Below the pieces are notes generated by a model. That model worked only from the letters and a program-made list of their open reading frames with translations, searched no databases and had not been told where the DNA came from. 64,000 nucleotides of DNA from Methylomonas subterranea (GTDB lineage: Bacteria > Pseudomonadota > Gammaproteobacteria > Methylococcales > Methylomonadaceae). Location: the NCBI RefSeq assembly GCF_024505185.1, contig NZ_JANIBJ010000026.1, positions 1-64,000 of the forward strand, written 5' to 3'. A program made the position numbers and the translations under genes. Shown here one piece after another: positions 29,307 through 37,614 of this stretch (its first letter is position 1; each line of letters starts with the position of its first letter).

Positions 29307-29504
29307 GGGCTTTCCTCGAATTTAAGCTGTGAAGGTTTGCCGGCTATTGTATGTCGGCGGATCGGGATTCGGCAAAGGGCAGGTTTTTGTATCGACGTAG
29401 AACAAAGCAAAGGCTGATCCCGGCATGAAATACCGTGGCGCAATCGGCTTTTTGTTGGGCTGAATCGCCAGCGTTTAGCAGTACAATTCCGGGCTGGTTT
29501 TCCA

Positions 29505-30110
29505 ATGGGTAACACAACAATGGCCACGATTAAAAGTTTATGCGTGTATTGCGGTTCCAGTCCCGGGCGAAGCGAAGTCTATGCCGATGCGGCGCGGGCG
29601 CTTGCCGGGGCGCTGGTGGAAAGAAACATTCGCTTGGTATACGGCGGCGCCGGTATCGGCATCATGGGAATACTGGCCGATAGGGTATTGCAACTGGGAG
29701 GCGAGGTAATCGGCGTTATACCCAAGGCCCTGTCGCATAAGGAAGTTGCCCATGCCAATCTCAGCCAAATTATTGTTACGGCGTCCATGCACGAACGCAA
29801 GATGCGGATGGCCGAGTTATCCGACGGTTTTATCGCGCTGCCGGGCGGCATAGGCACGCTGGAGGAATTGTTCGAGATATGGACCTGGGCCCAGTTGGGT
29901 TTTCATCGAAAACCCTGCGGCGTGTTGAATGTGGCCGGCTATTACGACGGCTTGCTGGCTTTTCTGGATCATGTGCTGGCCGAGCAATTCGTCAGCCGGC
30001 GGTATCACGGCTTGTTGATGGTGGAAACCGGTCCGGATGCGCTGTTGGAACGCTACGTTGCTTTTCAAGCGCCCGAGGTAAAACGTTGGGTTGAAGAGGG
30101 CGAAATTTAA
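29505..30110 (+). CDS. LOG-family protein (cytokinin riboside 5'-monophosphate phosphoribohydrolase type)
   Basis: 201 residues. It has the LOG Rossmann-like motifs CVYCGSSPG, YGGAGIGIMG, the MHERK segment with the catalytic Arg, and PGGIGTLEELFE with the catalytic Glu. Members hydrolyse nucleoside 5'-monophosphates to base and ribose 5-phosphate; in bacteria the physiological substrate (AMP or cytokinin nucleotides) is often unknown. Either ATG 29505 or ATG 29520 (MATIKSLCVYCG) could be the start; neither has a strong Shine-Dalgarno. Monocistronic. Confidence 0.93.
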   Translation: MGNTTMATIKSLCVYCGSSPGRSEVYADAARALAGALVERNIRLVYGGAGIGIMGILADRVLQLGGEVIGVIPKALSHKEVAHANLSQIIVTASMHERKMRMAELSDGFIALPGGIGTLEELFEIWTWAQLGFHRKPCGVLNVAGYYDGLLAFLDHVLAEQFVSRRYHGLLMVETGPDALLERYVAFQAPEVKRWVEEGEI

Positions 30111-30431
30111 GAACTTGCGCCTTCTGTTTCCTCTCCCTCCGGAGAGTGTCGTAAAAGCCATAACAGAACCCTCTCCCTCCGGGAGAGGGTAGGGTGAGGG
30201 TATAAAAATCAACGCCTTGCCTTGTTATTTCCCCTCTCCCCAGCCCGCGAGGAGAGCTTTAAGACACCCTCTGTTGATTGTCGGAAACGCCCGCCCTTGC
30301 TGTCGCCGGGCAGGCTTATTCCGGCCTACATTTCGTTTCGATGTTTACCAACCTCTTCAAGGGGACGGCATTGACCATGTGATACTGAACAATATTGATT
30401 CCGGGAAGTTTATCAGCAGATTCTCAAGCAT
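30111..30431. other. 321-bp intergenic region with repeat fragments
   Basis: Between the LOG gene and the convergent pilE-like gene. The stretch 30170-30208 matches, on the minus strand, the central core of the TTA-target element (CCCTCTCC...GGGAGAGGGTAGGGTGAGGG), but both ends are lost. A related CCTCTCCCTCCGGAGAG hairpin lies at 30131-30148. These hairpins could terminate transcription of the LOG gene. No coding sequence seen. Confidence 0.6.
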
Positions 30432-30854
30432 TTACCAACAATCCTCGGTATTTCCGTTGGCGCCGTCAAAGCCGCGGGCGCCGGTATTGGTTAAGGTCAG
30501 GTTGCCGCATCTGTCGTTTGCCTGGGCGCCGGTGGGGCTGGCCTCTAGCGTGAAGGTGGTGGCTGTTACCGAGGTGATAAACAACTCATAGGCGGCGGTT
30601 CCGCCATCGACCGGGCTTTGGATGGCAAAGATGGTCGGTCTGTCATTGGCATCGGCTGAACCCGCATAGCTGTTGGTTTCCGTGAAATGCCTTTCCATGG
30701 CATTGGCCAGGCCCACCAAGGCGCCCTGGGCATCCCGTCTGCGCGATTTCATGACGCTGTCCTGATAACTGGGATAGGCGATACCGGCAAGAATGCCGAT
30801 GACCGCCACGGTGATCATTAATTCAATCAGAGTGAAACCCTTGGACGATTTCAT
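30432..30854 (-). CDS. pilE: Type IV minor pilin PilE-like
   Basis: 140 residues with a class III prepilin leader: MKSSKG then FTLIELMITVAVIGILAG, with Glu at +5, cleaved by prepilin peptidase PilD after the Gly. The body has the type IV pilin layout (YPSYQDSVMKSRRRDAQGAL helix, then a strand-rich part) and two C-terminal-half cysteines that could form the D-region disulfide. It ends the minor-pilin operon downstream of pilY1, as in Pseudomonas and related gammaproteobacteria. The 398-bp gap from pilY1 is full of repeats, so it may have its own promoter. Confidence 0.9.
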   Translation of the reverse strand: MKSSKGFTLIELMITVAVIGILAGIAYPSYQDSVMKSRRRDAQGALVGLANAMERHFTETNSYAGSADANDRPTIFAIQSPVDGGTAAYELFITSVTATTFTLEASPTGAQANDRCGNLTLTNTGARGFDGANGNTEDCW

Positions 30855-30928
30855 GGTTTTGTTTCCTTAAAAAAATACTAATTATTCAGTTAAAACAGGG
30901 TAAAACGGACCTGGGCTGGAAAAGCGAA

Positions 30929-30978
30929 GCGCATCCGGCTGTCATGGTGGATGCGCTTCGCTTAGCCATCCTACGCTT
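30929..30978 (+). repeat. GCGCATCC repeat, short relative
   Basis: GCGCATCC...GGATGCGC forms a hairpin (30929-30957) followed by CTTCGCTTAGCCATCCTACGCTT, matching the hairpin and CTACGCTT segments of copies at 14623-14700 and 21108-21184. Confidence 0.5.
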
Positions 30979-31061
30979 CACCATTGCAGAACAGTTACAA
31001 AAGATAACGCTATATCCGAAATAATCGGTTGAGTATGTTAAATCCCGTTTAATCCTGCTTC

Positions 31062-31130
31062 AATTGTAGGAGCGACGCATAGTCGCGATTTGCAACGCCA
31101 TCATCGCGACTGTGCGTCGCTCCTACAATT
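31062..31130. repeat. 69-bp near-perfect palindrome
   Basis: Arms of 28 bp (31062-31089 and 31103-31130) match with one mismatch around a 13-nt centre; they begin AATTGTAGGAGCGACGCA. The GTAGGAGCGACGC motif is typical of dispersed REP-type palindromes in gammaproteobacteria. Confidence 0.75.
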
Positions 31131-31150
31131 TGCCGCGCCATTTGCGGCTT

Positions 31151-31255
31151 TTAGGATACCGCCCCTAAAAACTGCCCTATTTATATCCCTCACCCTAGCC
31201 CTCTCCCGGCGGGAGAGGGAACAGAATGCGGAAGTTATTGCGGGCGGAATCCTTA
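31151..31255 (+). repeat. TTA-target palindromic element, copy 2 (99 bp)
   Basis: The element at 31154-31252 begins GGATACCGCCCC and ends GGGCGGAATCC, and is flanked by TTA on both sides (31151-31153 and 31253-31255). The right-hand TTA, read on the minus strand, is the TAA stop codon of pilY1, so insertion occurred precisely at the stop and duplicated it. The centre carries CCCTCTCCC-GGGAGAGGG. Confidence 0.85.
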
Positions 31256-34200
31256 ACGCAATTGCCGCCAGGACATGCGTCCGGCGCCGCTTTCCACGGA
31301 TTCCACCGTGGTTTCGAGTGCGCCGGTGGAGCCGCTGGTGTATTTGTACTCTTTTTCGCCGGCACTGATGACGCCGGGCGATTTGATGATGCCGACGCGG
31401 GATTTTTTGCCGGAGGCGGCGAGTTTGGTATCGGAGGCGTTAATGACGTTGTCGTTATTGGTGTCAACCAATTGCGTCATGTCGGCGCTGTTCATCAGTT
31501 GGTCGCCGTTCAGGTCGAACGGGGTTAAATCTAGTCTGTTGCCCGTCAAGGCTTCCATTTCCATCAGCCAACTGGTGCCGCCGAATGAGCATTGACCGGT
31601 CTCCGGAATAATGGTGACGAAAATAATGCGCCCCGCCCGCAATAAGGCCTGACTGACTATGCGTTCTCCGACTCCCGTGCCGGGTAGTGGCGGGGTCAAC
31701 AGGTCCATGTACCAGCCTTTTTTATTGCTGTAAAAGGTGGTTTTGTTAGTGACAGCGGCGCTGGTCACTCGGACATCGAAATCGCCGAAACTGCCTTCGG
31801 CAATGATGGATTGTTTTTGCAAGTTGGTATCTCTGTTGGAACCGGTACTTATGGCTGGGTCGCTGCCGCTGCAATTGCTGGTGTCGCCGGCCGCCTTTAC
31901 GCAGGTATCGCGAATGCCGTAAAAGCTTTGGGTTTGCGGGCTGGCCGCAGAGTTGTCGCCTACCTCGAAAAATTTACCGGTGCCGAAATATACCATCACC
32001 CCGCCGTTGGGGTGCTTGCCCACCTGCGGTTTGGCGGTGATGGGTTGAGTCTGATTACTGGCATTTTTGGCCGTGAACAGCGGTTTGGGCGTACTACCCG
32101 ATTTAAAGGCCACGTCCCATGAGCCGGGATTGGAGTTGCTGACATCGAATTTCCACATATTACCCCGCAAGTCGCCGGCGTAAATGGCATCGACGATACG
32201 GTCGCCGTTGATGTCTATGGCAATCGGGGTGGACAGGCCGTTGGGGTTGCCGGAGTCGCCCTCACCGGTAGTGATGGATTTGATTAAGGCGCCGGTGCCG
32301 ATGTTGACGATGTAGAGCACGGCTTTATGATTGACGCTGTTGTAACCGTTGCCGAATACTGCGGCGAATTCGCCGTTGGCCATGCGGACGATGGAAGCCT
32401 GCCCATAGGTATGGCCCAGATGATTGGTAAAACCGTAGCGTTTGGGGTTGCCGCTCAAATCATCGGTCAAATCGGTGGCGACCGGTGCCGACTGGTTGTT
32501 GATTTCCCATAGCACCCGTTGGCCGGAAAAAGCGGTTTCCGCCACGTTGCTGGTGTTCAAAAAGGTCACGTCCAGTGCAAAAACGCCCTTGCCGCCGGCC
32601 GCCAGGGTGCCCACCAATGCGGTGCGCCATTCCTTGACGGTGTCGGCGTTGGTGTCGAAATAAGCGTCCGCCGCGATGGGCGAGCCGTCTACATAATATT
32701 GGTGGTTGCCCGAGTTGTTGTAAGACGGTAGCGTCAAGGCGGGCAGTTTGGACAGCAGGGTATGCGGTACATAGGCGAATACTTCCTGGCCGGCGCCGGT
32801 GCCGCTGATGTTGGCATTAAAAACATGCAACATGCCGTCGTTGCCGCCCACGGCGACCAGCGGCGTGCGGGCTTGATAGCCAGTGCTGGCGCGGTAGTCT
32901 AGATAGCTGGAGCCTTCCGTACCGGCCAGCAGACCATAGCCGAAGTCGTTCCTGCCTATGAACCAGGGGTCGGAATTGATCAAATCGCCCAGCAGGGCAT
33001 TGGTACCGGAGCGCTTGCGAAAGGTGCCGCCGGGTTGTTCGTTGCTTTGATCGCCGCGGATGTAATTAAGCTGCGCTTCGTTGATGAGGCCTTGTTGCGC
33101 GGTGTTTAAATTGCTATGCGCAAAGGCTATGCCCCTGGTGGTGGCCGTCGGGTTATAACTGAATATGGAACGGCCGTCGGCACCCTGTGTCGTTACTTTT
33201 TGCCCGGCATCCCAAGACGGCAAGGTCGCTATCGAACCGTTGGCATTAACCGTAAAGGCCAGCAACTGACCGGTCCAGTCGCTGCTGTTGAATTTGGCCT
33301 GATAAATGACGGTATTGGTGTCTAGGCGGGTGGAGTTGGTGGCTACCGACGCGGATGAGCCGGCGGTGGCAATCACGTCCGCCATCGCATTTCCCAGTGA
33401 AGTAGCCAGTTCGGCCGGATTGGTAGCGAAAAAGTAACGGTCCGGCAGCCCGTTATTGTCTTTATCCCATTCGCTTAGTTGATCCGGCCGGTCGTTGTCG
33501 TTGCCGTCGTCGAATCCGCCCCATTTGGCTGCGTACCATAGCGGTTGTTCAAGGCTGTCGGCGTCGGATGTGCCGATGTCATAAGTGACACCGGTGGCTG
33601 CGTCTCCGACTGCGCAATTAACGCAACCCGTCACCGATGTCGGGTCGGTAAAGGCGTAATTATTGATTCCGGAATGCGCGTGAAAGCCATCCTTAGTCGT
33701 GCCGTTGATGATATAGCCGAAACCCATGGCGTAAGGGGTGGATTGGGCAATGGCATCGGTTGTCACCGTAATTTGGCTTGCGGTGGCGCTATAATTGATA
33801 ACGCCCCACATGTCCTGATCGAAATCGCCGCCCTGTTCGCTGTCCTCCCAGTTGACATACAGGCTGCCGCTGGCTGTGGTTGATGTTACCGTTTGACTAA
33901 TAATTTTAAAATCCACGATGGCGCAGTTGCCTCCCACGCTGCTGTTACGGCAGGCGGGCAGGATGGTGATTTTTTTGCCGGCGTCGCCGGGAACCGGAAT
34001 CACCACTTTCGGCGTGCCGGGAGACAAGGCCACCCCATACGTAGTGACCAACTGATCGCCGGTACGGTCGGTTCTAATGCTATTGGTTTTGGCATGGTGG
34101 GCCAGACCGGCGATTTGATAGGAGCCGGAAAGACGCGGTGCGTCCGGGCAGGTGCCGCGCACGCTACTAAGCGCGCTGACGGATTTGGCGGTACATAACT

Positions 34201-35824
34201 GGTTGTTGTCGGTGCCGTTTTCGCCGACGAAATAAGCGTTGCCGTGTATAGCTTCACCGTTGGCACCGCCAATGAAATCGGTTTTGCCGTTGAGATCGGA
34301 CAGGCCTATGTCGGCGGCGCCGCTCAACTCATCGGCATCGTAGGAACTGGTGCTGGCATTGAATTGTATGGTGTTGATTTTTGCGCACCATTGATCGGTG
34401 GCAATCGGATCGGACCAGGTGGCGGTGGTCAAATTGGCGATTTTGCTGGTGTCGTTGGCGCTGAATGCGGTTGAAACGGTTTTGCCGGCCAGATATCTGA
34501 GGGATTCCAGAAATATTTCAGATTGCGGATTGCCCCAGTTGCTGCAATTTCCGTTGGTAAAAGTGTTAATGCCCCAGATGCAGTTGTCCGAATTGGTGGC
34601 GGAATGATAGGTGCCGTCTTCGTGACGGTAACCGTAGATACGCAAACGATTCAGGGTGTTGATGATGCCGCCGGCGGCGGGAGCGGTTTTGAAAGTGCCA
34701 TCGGTTGAAATGTTGATTTCGTCGCTCATGGAGCCGACATTTTTCCGTAATACCCCGCCGGATTTATTTTTTGCATAGGAACCGGTCAGCAGGCCGAAGC
34801 GAACTTTGTCGTCGTCGCCATAGGTTTGCAGTAAACCTATGGGTTTATTGCTGCTGGTGTAGGTTTTGCAGTTTTCCGTGCCTACCAGGTTACTGACGCA
34901 GGCTTTAACGCGAGCAGTGTAATTTTTGCTGCCTAAACCATGGGTGCTCTCGCTGGGATTGCTGCTAGATGCGCTAATACCGGAAGAAGCGGAAACGTTT
35001 CCATTGCCATCGCTCTTTTCGCCGGACCAGCGACATTGCCAGCGTTCATTGGCTGCCCATAGCGAATAGTTGCCTTTCGCCACCCGGATCAAAGGTACAT
35101 TGGTAACGTTTTGCGACAAGGCATTGTCGTTATTGACGGTGGTATTGCACAAGGTGATGCCGCTTGCCACCTCGGTGGAAGTAAATGGCGTCAGTTGGGT
35201 CAGGTCGTTGCCGCTGTAAAACTTGGCGAAGCTGTGGGCGTCGTTGGGTAAATAAGCCCGTTGCAGGACGGTTTCCGTGGATGAGTCGGTGGAACGCATG
35301 CCGCCGTAGAGGATTTTACGGATGGTGTCGATACGGGTCATGCTGGCCCAGTTCAAAAAATTGCCGCTCCATTGGCTGGAGCAATATTTGTCGGCGGTGG
35401 TCGATGCCGGGCTGAACACGCCGCTGCCATAGGTGTAACATTTGTAACTGTCGAAATAGCCGTAATAATCGAAACTGTGCTTGTAGGTGGTTTCGGGTAT
35501 GCCGTCGTGATCCAAGTCGGAAAAATCGTCATAGGCCTTGAAAAACAGCTGATGGTCGTTGGAGACGTTCAGCATGACGATGGGCTTGGCCGATTGGGTC
35601 AGAAACAAGGGTGCTTGCGATAAGGCCAAGTCGGCCGCCACCGGCAGAGAAATCAGCAAACCCAAAATAAGGCCGGCGTATATTGGCAGATAGGTTTTTA
35701 GGATTCCGCCAATAATAACTTCCCTATTTATACCCCTCACCCTAGCCCTCTCCCGAAGGGAGAGGGAATAGTGTGCGGAAGTTGTTTTGGGTGGAATCCT
35801 TAGTGGACAAATCAAGTTGTTCAT
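31253..35824 (-). CDS. pilY1: Type IV pilus tip/assembly protein PilY1
   Basis: 1523 residues, exported. The N-terminal ~1000 residues are variable. The C-terminal PilY1 beta-propeller (about 1000-1430) has AVGGNDGMLHVFNA, LAAGGKGVFALDV and YAGDLRGNMWKFDV. A calcium-type loop DINGDRIVDAIYAGD lies within it, and a second Asp/Asn-rich segment (DLNGDQLMNSADM) near the C-terminus. PilY1 sits at the pilus tip, controls extension/retraction and can act in adhesion. The ATG at 35824 has an excellent AGGAG ribosome-binding site 7 nt upstream. Residues 9-42 are encoded by an inserted repeat; removing them leaves a normal signal peptide (MNNLICPLKTYLPIYAGLIL...). Its stop codon is shared with another repeat copy. 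Confidence 0.95.
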   Translation of the reverse strand: MNNLICPLRIPPKTTSAHYSLSLRERARVRGINREVIIGGILKTYLPIYAGLILGLLISLPVAADLALSQAPLFLTQSAKPIVMLNVSNDHQLFFKAYDDFSDLDHDGIPETTYKHSFDYYGYFDSYKCYTYGSGVFSPASTTADKYCSSQWSGNFLNWASMTRIDTIRKILYGGMRSTDSSTETVLQRAYLPNDAHSFAKFYSGNDLTQLTPFTSTEVASGITLCNTTVNNDNALSQNVTNVPLIRVAKGNYSLWAANERWQCRWSGEKSDGNGNVSASSGISASSSNPSESTHGLGSKNYTARVKACVSNLVGTENCKTYTSSNKPIGLLQTYGDDDKVRFGLLTGSYAKNKSGGVLRKNVGSMSDEINISTDGTFKTAPAAGGIINTLNRLRIYGYRHEDGTYHSATNSDNCIWGINTFTNGNCSNWGNPQSEIFLESLRYLAGKTVSTAFSANDTSKIANLTTATWSDPIATDQWCAKINTIQFNASTSSYDADELSGAADIGLSDLNGKTDFIGGANGEAIHGNAYFVGENGTDNNQLCTAKSVSALSSVRGTCPDAPRLSGSYQIAGLAHHAKTNSIRTDRTGDQLVTTYGVALSPGTPKVVIPVPGDAGKKITILPACRNSSVGGNCAIVDFKIISQTVTSTTASGSLYVNWEDSEQGGDFDQDMWGVINYSATASQITVTTDAIAQSTPYAMGFGYIINGTTKDGFHAHSGINNYAFTDPTSVTGCVNCAVGDAATGVTYDIGTSDADSLEQPLWYAAKWGGFDDGNDNDRPDQLSEWDKDNNGLPDRYFFATNPAELATSLGNAMADVIATAGSSASVATNSTRLDTNTVIYQAKFNSSDWTGQLLAFTVNANGSIATLPSWDAGQKVTTQGADGRSIFSYNPTATTRGIAFAHSNLNTAQQGLINEAQLNYIRGDQSNEQPGGTFRKRSGTNALLGDLINSDPWFIGRNDFGYGLLAGTEGSSYLDYRASTGYQARTPLVAVGGNDGMLHVFNANISGTGAGQEVFAYVPHTLLSKLPALTLPSYNNSGNHQYYVDGSPIAADAYFDTNADTVKEWRTALVGTLAAGGKGVFALDVTFLNTSNVAETAFSGQRVLWEINNQSAPVATDLTDDLSGNPKRYGFTNHLGHTYGQASIVRMANGEFAAVFGNGYNSVNHKAVLYIVNIGTGALIKSITTGEGDSGNPNGLSTPIAIDINGDRIVDAIYAGDLRGNMWKFDVSNSNPGSWDVAFKSGSTPKPLFTAKNASNQTQPITAKPQVGKHPNGGVMVYFGTGKFFEVGDNSAASPQTQSFYGIRDTCVKAAGDTSNCSGSDPAISTGSNRDTNLQKQSIIAEGSFGDFDVRVTSAAVTNKTTFYSNKKGWYMDLLTPPLPGTGVGERIVSQALLRAGRIIFVTIIPETGQCSFGGTSWLMEMEALTGNRLDLTPFDLNGDQLMNSADMTQLVDTNNDNVINASDTKLAASGKKSRVGIIKSPGVISAGEKEYKYTSGSTGALETTVESVESGAGRMSWRQLR
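35698..35802 (+). repeat. TTA-target palindromic element, copy 3, inside pilY1
   Basis: The element at 35701-35799 (99 bp) begins GGATTCCGCC and ends GGTGGAATCC, flanked by TTA on both sides (35698-35700 and 35800-35802). Element plus duplicated target is 102 bp, exactly 34 codons, so the pilY1 frame is kept. It has the same orientation as copy 2, 4.5 kb away. Confidence 0.88.
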
Positions 35825-35873
35825 ATCCGTGCTCCTGTTTGTAGCGGCAGCGTCTTGCTATGGGCGGCGGCTT

Positions 35874-36362
35874 TTATCTTCTGTAAGTGGTTTGGATCAC
35901 CACGACGGCGGTGTCGGTGCCGCCGACCCCGCGGGCGGTGACTCGATACATTTCGCTTTGTCCGTAAGAGCCGGCATCCAGGCTGGAGCCGCTTTCTATG
36001 TCGCGCATGCGCTGAATCACGTATAGCGGCGCGGAGGCAACCTGTTCGTTGTCATAGGCATAGGCTACGGTACTGTAACTGGCCCAATTGGCATCGGCGC
36101 CGGGCGGAGCGCCGTTTTGGGCGTAAAGACCGTTATTGCCGTTGAAAGTGGGCAAGGTGGCCTGGGTGAGAAAGTTCTCCCCGGCCCGAATCGCCGATTC
36201 CGCGGCCTGAAAGGCCAGATTGCGGTCGCGCTGGTTGCCGGTCATTTTTTCTTCCAGGGTGGTGGTCTGCATGCCGGCCACGCTGATGATGCTCAGCAAC
36301 AGCAGCATGACCAGACTCACCACCAGTACCGCGCCGGATTGATACTTGAATGTTTGGCTCAT
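35874..36362 (-). CDS. pilX: Type IV pilus minor component PilX
   Basis: 162 residues beginning MSQTFKYQSGAVLVVSLVMLLLLS. The QSGAVLVVSL segment replaces the usual G-FTLIE, as in PilX, where the residue at +5 is not Glu. The PilX motif EEKMTGNQRDRNLAFQAAESAIRAGE follows. PilX is a minor pilin-like subunit primed with PilVWX-FimU and PilY1 at the pilus tip. The ATG at 36362, 16 bp after the pilW stop, is preferred; the open frame further upstream overlaps pilW. pilY1 follows after 49 bp. Confidence 0.92.
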   Translation of the reverse strand: MSQTFKYQSGAVLVVSLVMLLLLSIISVAGMQTTTLEEKMTGNQRDRNLAFQAAESAIRAGENFLTQATLPTFNGNNGLYAQNGAPPGADANWASYSTVAYAYDNEQVASAPLYVIQRMRDIESGSSLDAGSYGQSEMYRVTARGVGGTDTAVVVIQTTYRR

Positions 36363-36378
36363 GAGGTTTGTCCGGTAT

Positions 36379-37614
36379 TTAAGGCAGCCGATTGCGCAGG
36401 GCAATGGTGGAGGTAAACACCCGGCGGATGCGGCGGTCGGTTGGGGTTACCGTGGCACCGTTGTAGGTGTAATCCAGTACTTGCGAGGCGATGTTGTTGT
36501 CTATGGTGCGGGCCAATAAGCTGATTCTAACGCTGGAGACATTATTCCAGTCCGCGACGTTATCAGCTGTCAGATAACGGTCGGCAGTGCTGTCGCCGTC
36601 GGTATCGATGCCATATAGAATTTGCATCTGTTCTATGCCTTCCACTAATTCCTCGGCGTCGGTTCTAATCCTTCTGCGGTACAAAGCCGGTATCCCGCCG
36701 GGGTTGCTACGTATGTAATAGCTGGTGGTCTGGGCCAGAAACAATTCGCCACCCTTGTAGTCCTTATTATTATTGTTCGCCGCGTTGAAGTTGGTGATTT
36801 GAAACACGGCTGCGGCTTGACAGTCGGAGACAATGGCGATGTCGCAGTTGTTGATGCCGGAATGGGATGTAACCATAGTGCCATTGGGGTTGACGCTGCG
36901 GATGGTGATGATGTCCGAACCGTTCAGCGGCGACGTGATGCTACCGTCGGCGGCCGGCAACCAGGTCGAGGTGGCGGTATCCCAGTTATTGCCTTGAATG
37001 GGGATGCCGAAGTTGAATAAATAGTTGGTGGCGTTATTCAGGGTGTTGGTAACGCTGGTGACCCGGCTCATGCAGCCAAGGAAACCCGCCATGCGAATAT
37101 CGTAAGTCAAAAACTCCATCGCGAAACGACCGTTCTCCTGTAGACGCGACAGACTTTCCTGCATCCTGTAGGTCTGTTTGGTGTTGACGAATATCTGAAT
37201 GACGCCGCCCAGCAGGAATGCGCCCAGCAGCATGGCAATCAGAAGTTCGATAAGCGTCATGCCTTGTTGGCGTTTGAGAGGCGTTTCTGCCTGTTCGGGG
37301 GCGTGAATGGGATGCAGGGCGGATTTGATGGTGTTGTCGAGTTCATCCACCGATTGACAAGTCAAAATGTCGTAAGGTGCTCTTAAACCAGCCAGTTTGT
37401 CGCATGCCAGGTTATAGGCTTGCCTGGCCTGTTGTTTTGAAACCAGGATTACCAAGTCAATATCGGAATAACCATGGAAGTTGCCGTTGGCGAAAGAGCC
37501 GAATAAATACACGGGGTAAGGAAAGTCCGAAAAGGCTTGCTCCAACGAGCGAATCACTTCTGCCTGTTTTTTGGCGCGCGCGGCATGAATAAAATTAGTG
37601 GGTTTCATAAACAT
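36379..37614 (-). CDS. pilW: MNT nucleotidyltransferase domain fused in frame to minor pilin PilW
   Basis: 411 residues. Residues 1-100 are an MNT-type minimal nucleotidyltransferase with GSFANGNFHGYSDIDLVIL (catalytic Asp pair at about 51 and 53) and a third candidate Asp in APYDIL. After a ~15-residue linker comes a class III prepilin leader KRQQG-MTLIELLIAMLLGAFLLGG, with the PilD site after Gly118 and Glu at +5, and then a PilW body (QTYRMQESLSRLQENGRFAM, FLTYDIRMAGFLGC). No ATG, GTG or TTG lies between the MNT domain and the leader Gly; the ATG of MTLIELL is beyond the cleavage site. MNT proteins are antitoxins or AMPylators of HEPN toxins, and the HEPN gene overlaps this start by 20 bp. 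Start at 37614, or 37608 with GGA spaced better. Confidence 0.9.
   Translation of the reverse strand: MFMKPTNFIHAARAKKQAEVIRSLEQAFSDFPYPVYLFGSFANGNFHGYSDIDLVILVSKQQARQAYNLACDKLAGLRAPYDILTCQSVDELDNTIKSALHPIHAPEQAETPLKRQQGMTLIELLIAMLLGAFLLGGVIQIFVNTKQTYRMQESLSRLQENGRFAMEFLTYDIRMAGFLGCMSRVTSVTNTLNNATNYLFNFGIPIQGNNWDTATSTWLPAADGSITSPLNGSDIITIRSVNPNGTMVTSHSGINNCDIAIVSDCQAAAVFQITNFNAANNNNKDYKGGELFLAQTTSYYIRSNPGGIPALYRRRIRTDAEELVEGIEQMQILYGIDTDGDSTADRYLTADNVADWNNVSSVRISLLARTIDNNIASQVLDYTYNGATVTPTDRRIRRVFTSTIALRNRLP

Larger units (their letters stand above)
30855..31252. other. 398-bp repeat-dense gap between pilE and pilY1
   Basis: Contains three unrelated repeats in a row: a GCGCATCC relative (30929-30978), a near-perfect palindrome (31062-31130) and a 99-bp TTA-target element (31154-31252). 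No coding sequence. The pilE promoter, if separate, should be in the first ~70 bp upstream of 30854. Confidence 0.7.

Noticed and set aside
35730-35750. GTG within the repeat as the pilY1 start
   Set aside because: The ATG at 35824 has a perfect AGGAG site and, once the repeat is removed, gives a normal signal peptide; the GTG would give a shorter but odd n-region and needs no assumption of insertion only if repeat origin is ignored.
37240-37330. An internal start for PilW between the MNT and pilin parts
   Set aside because: No ATG, GTG or TTG in frame before the leader Gly; only CTG or ATT would be possible and no Shine-Dalgarno precedes them. The ATG of MTLIELL would omit the PilD recognition Gly.
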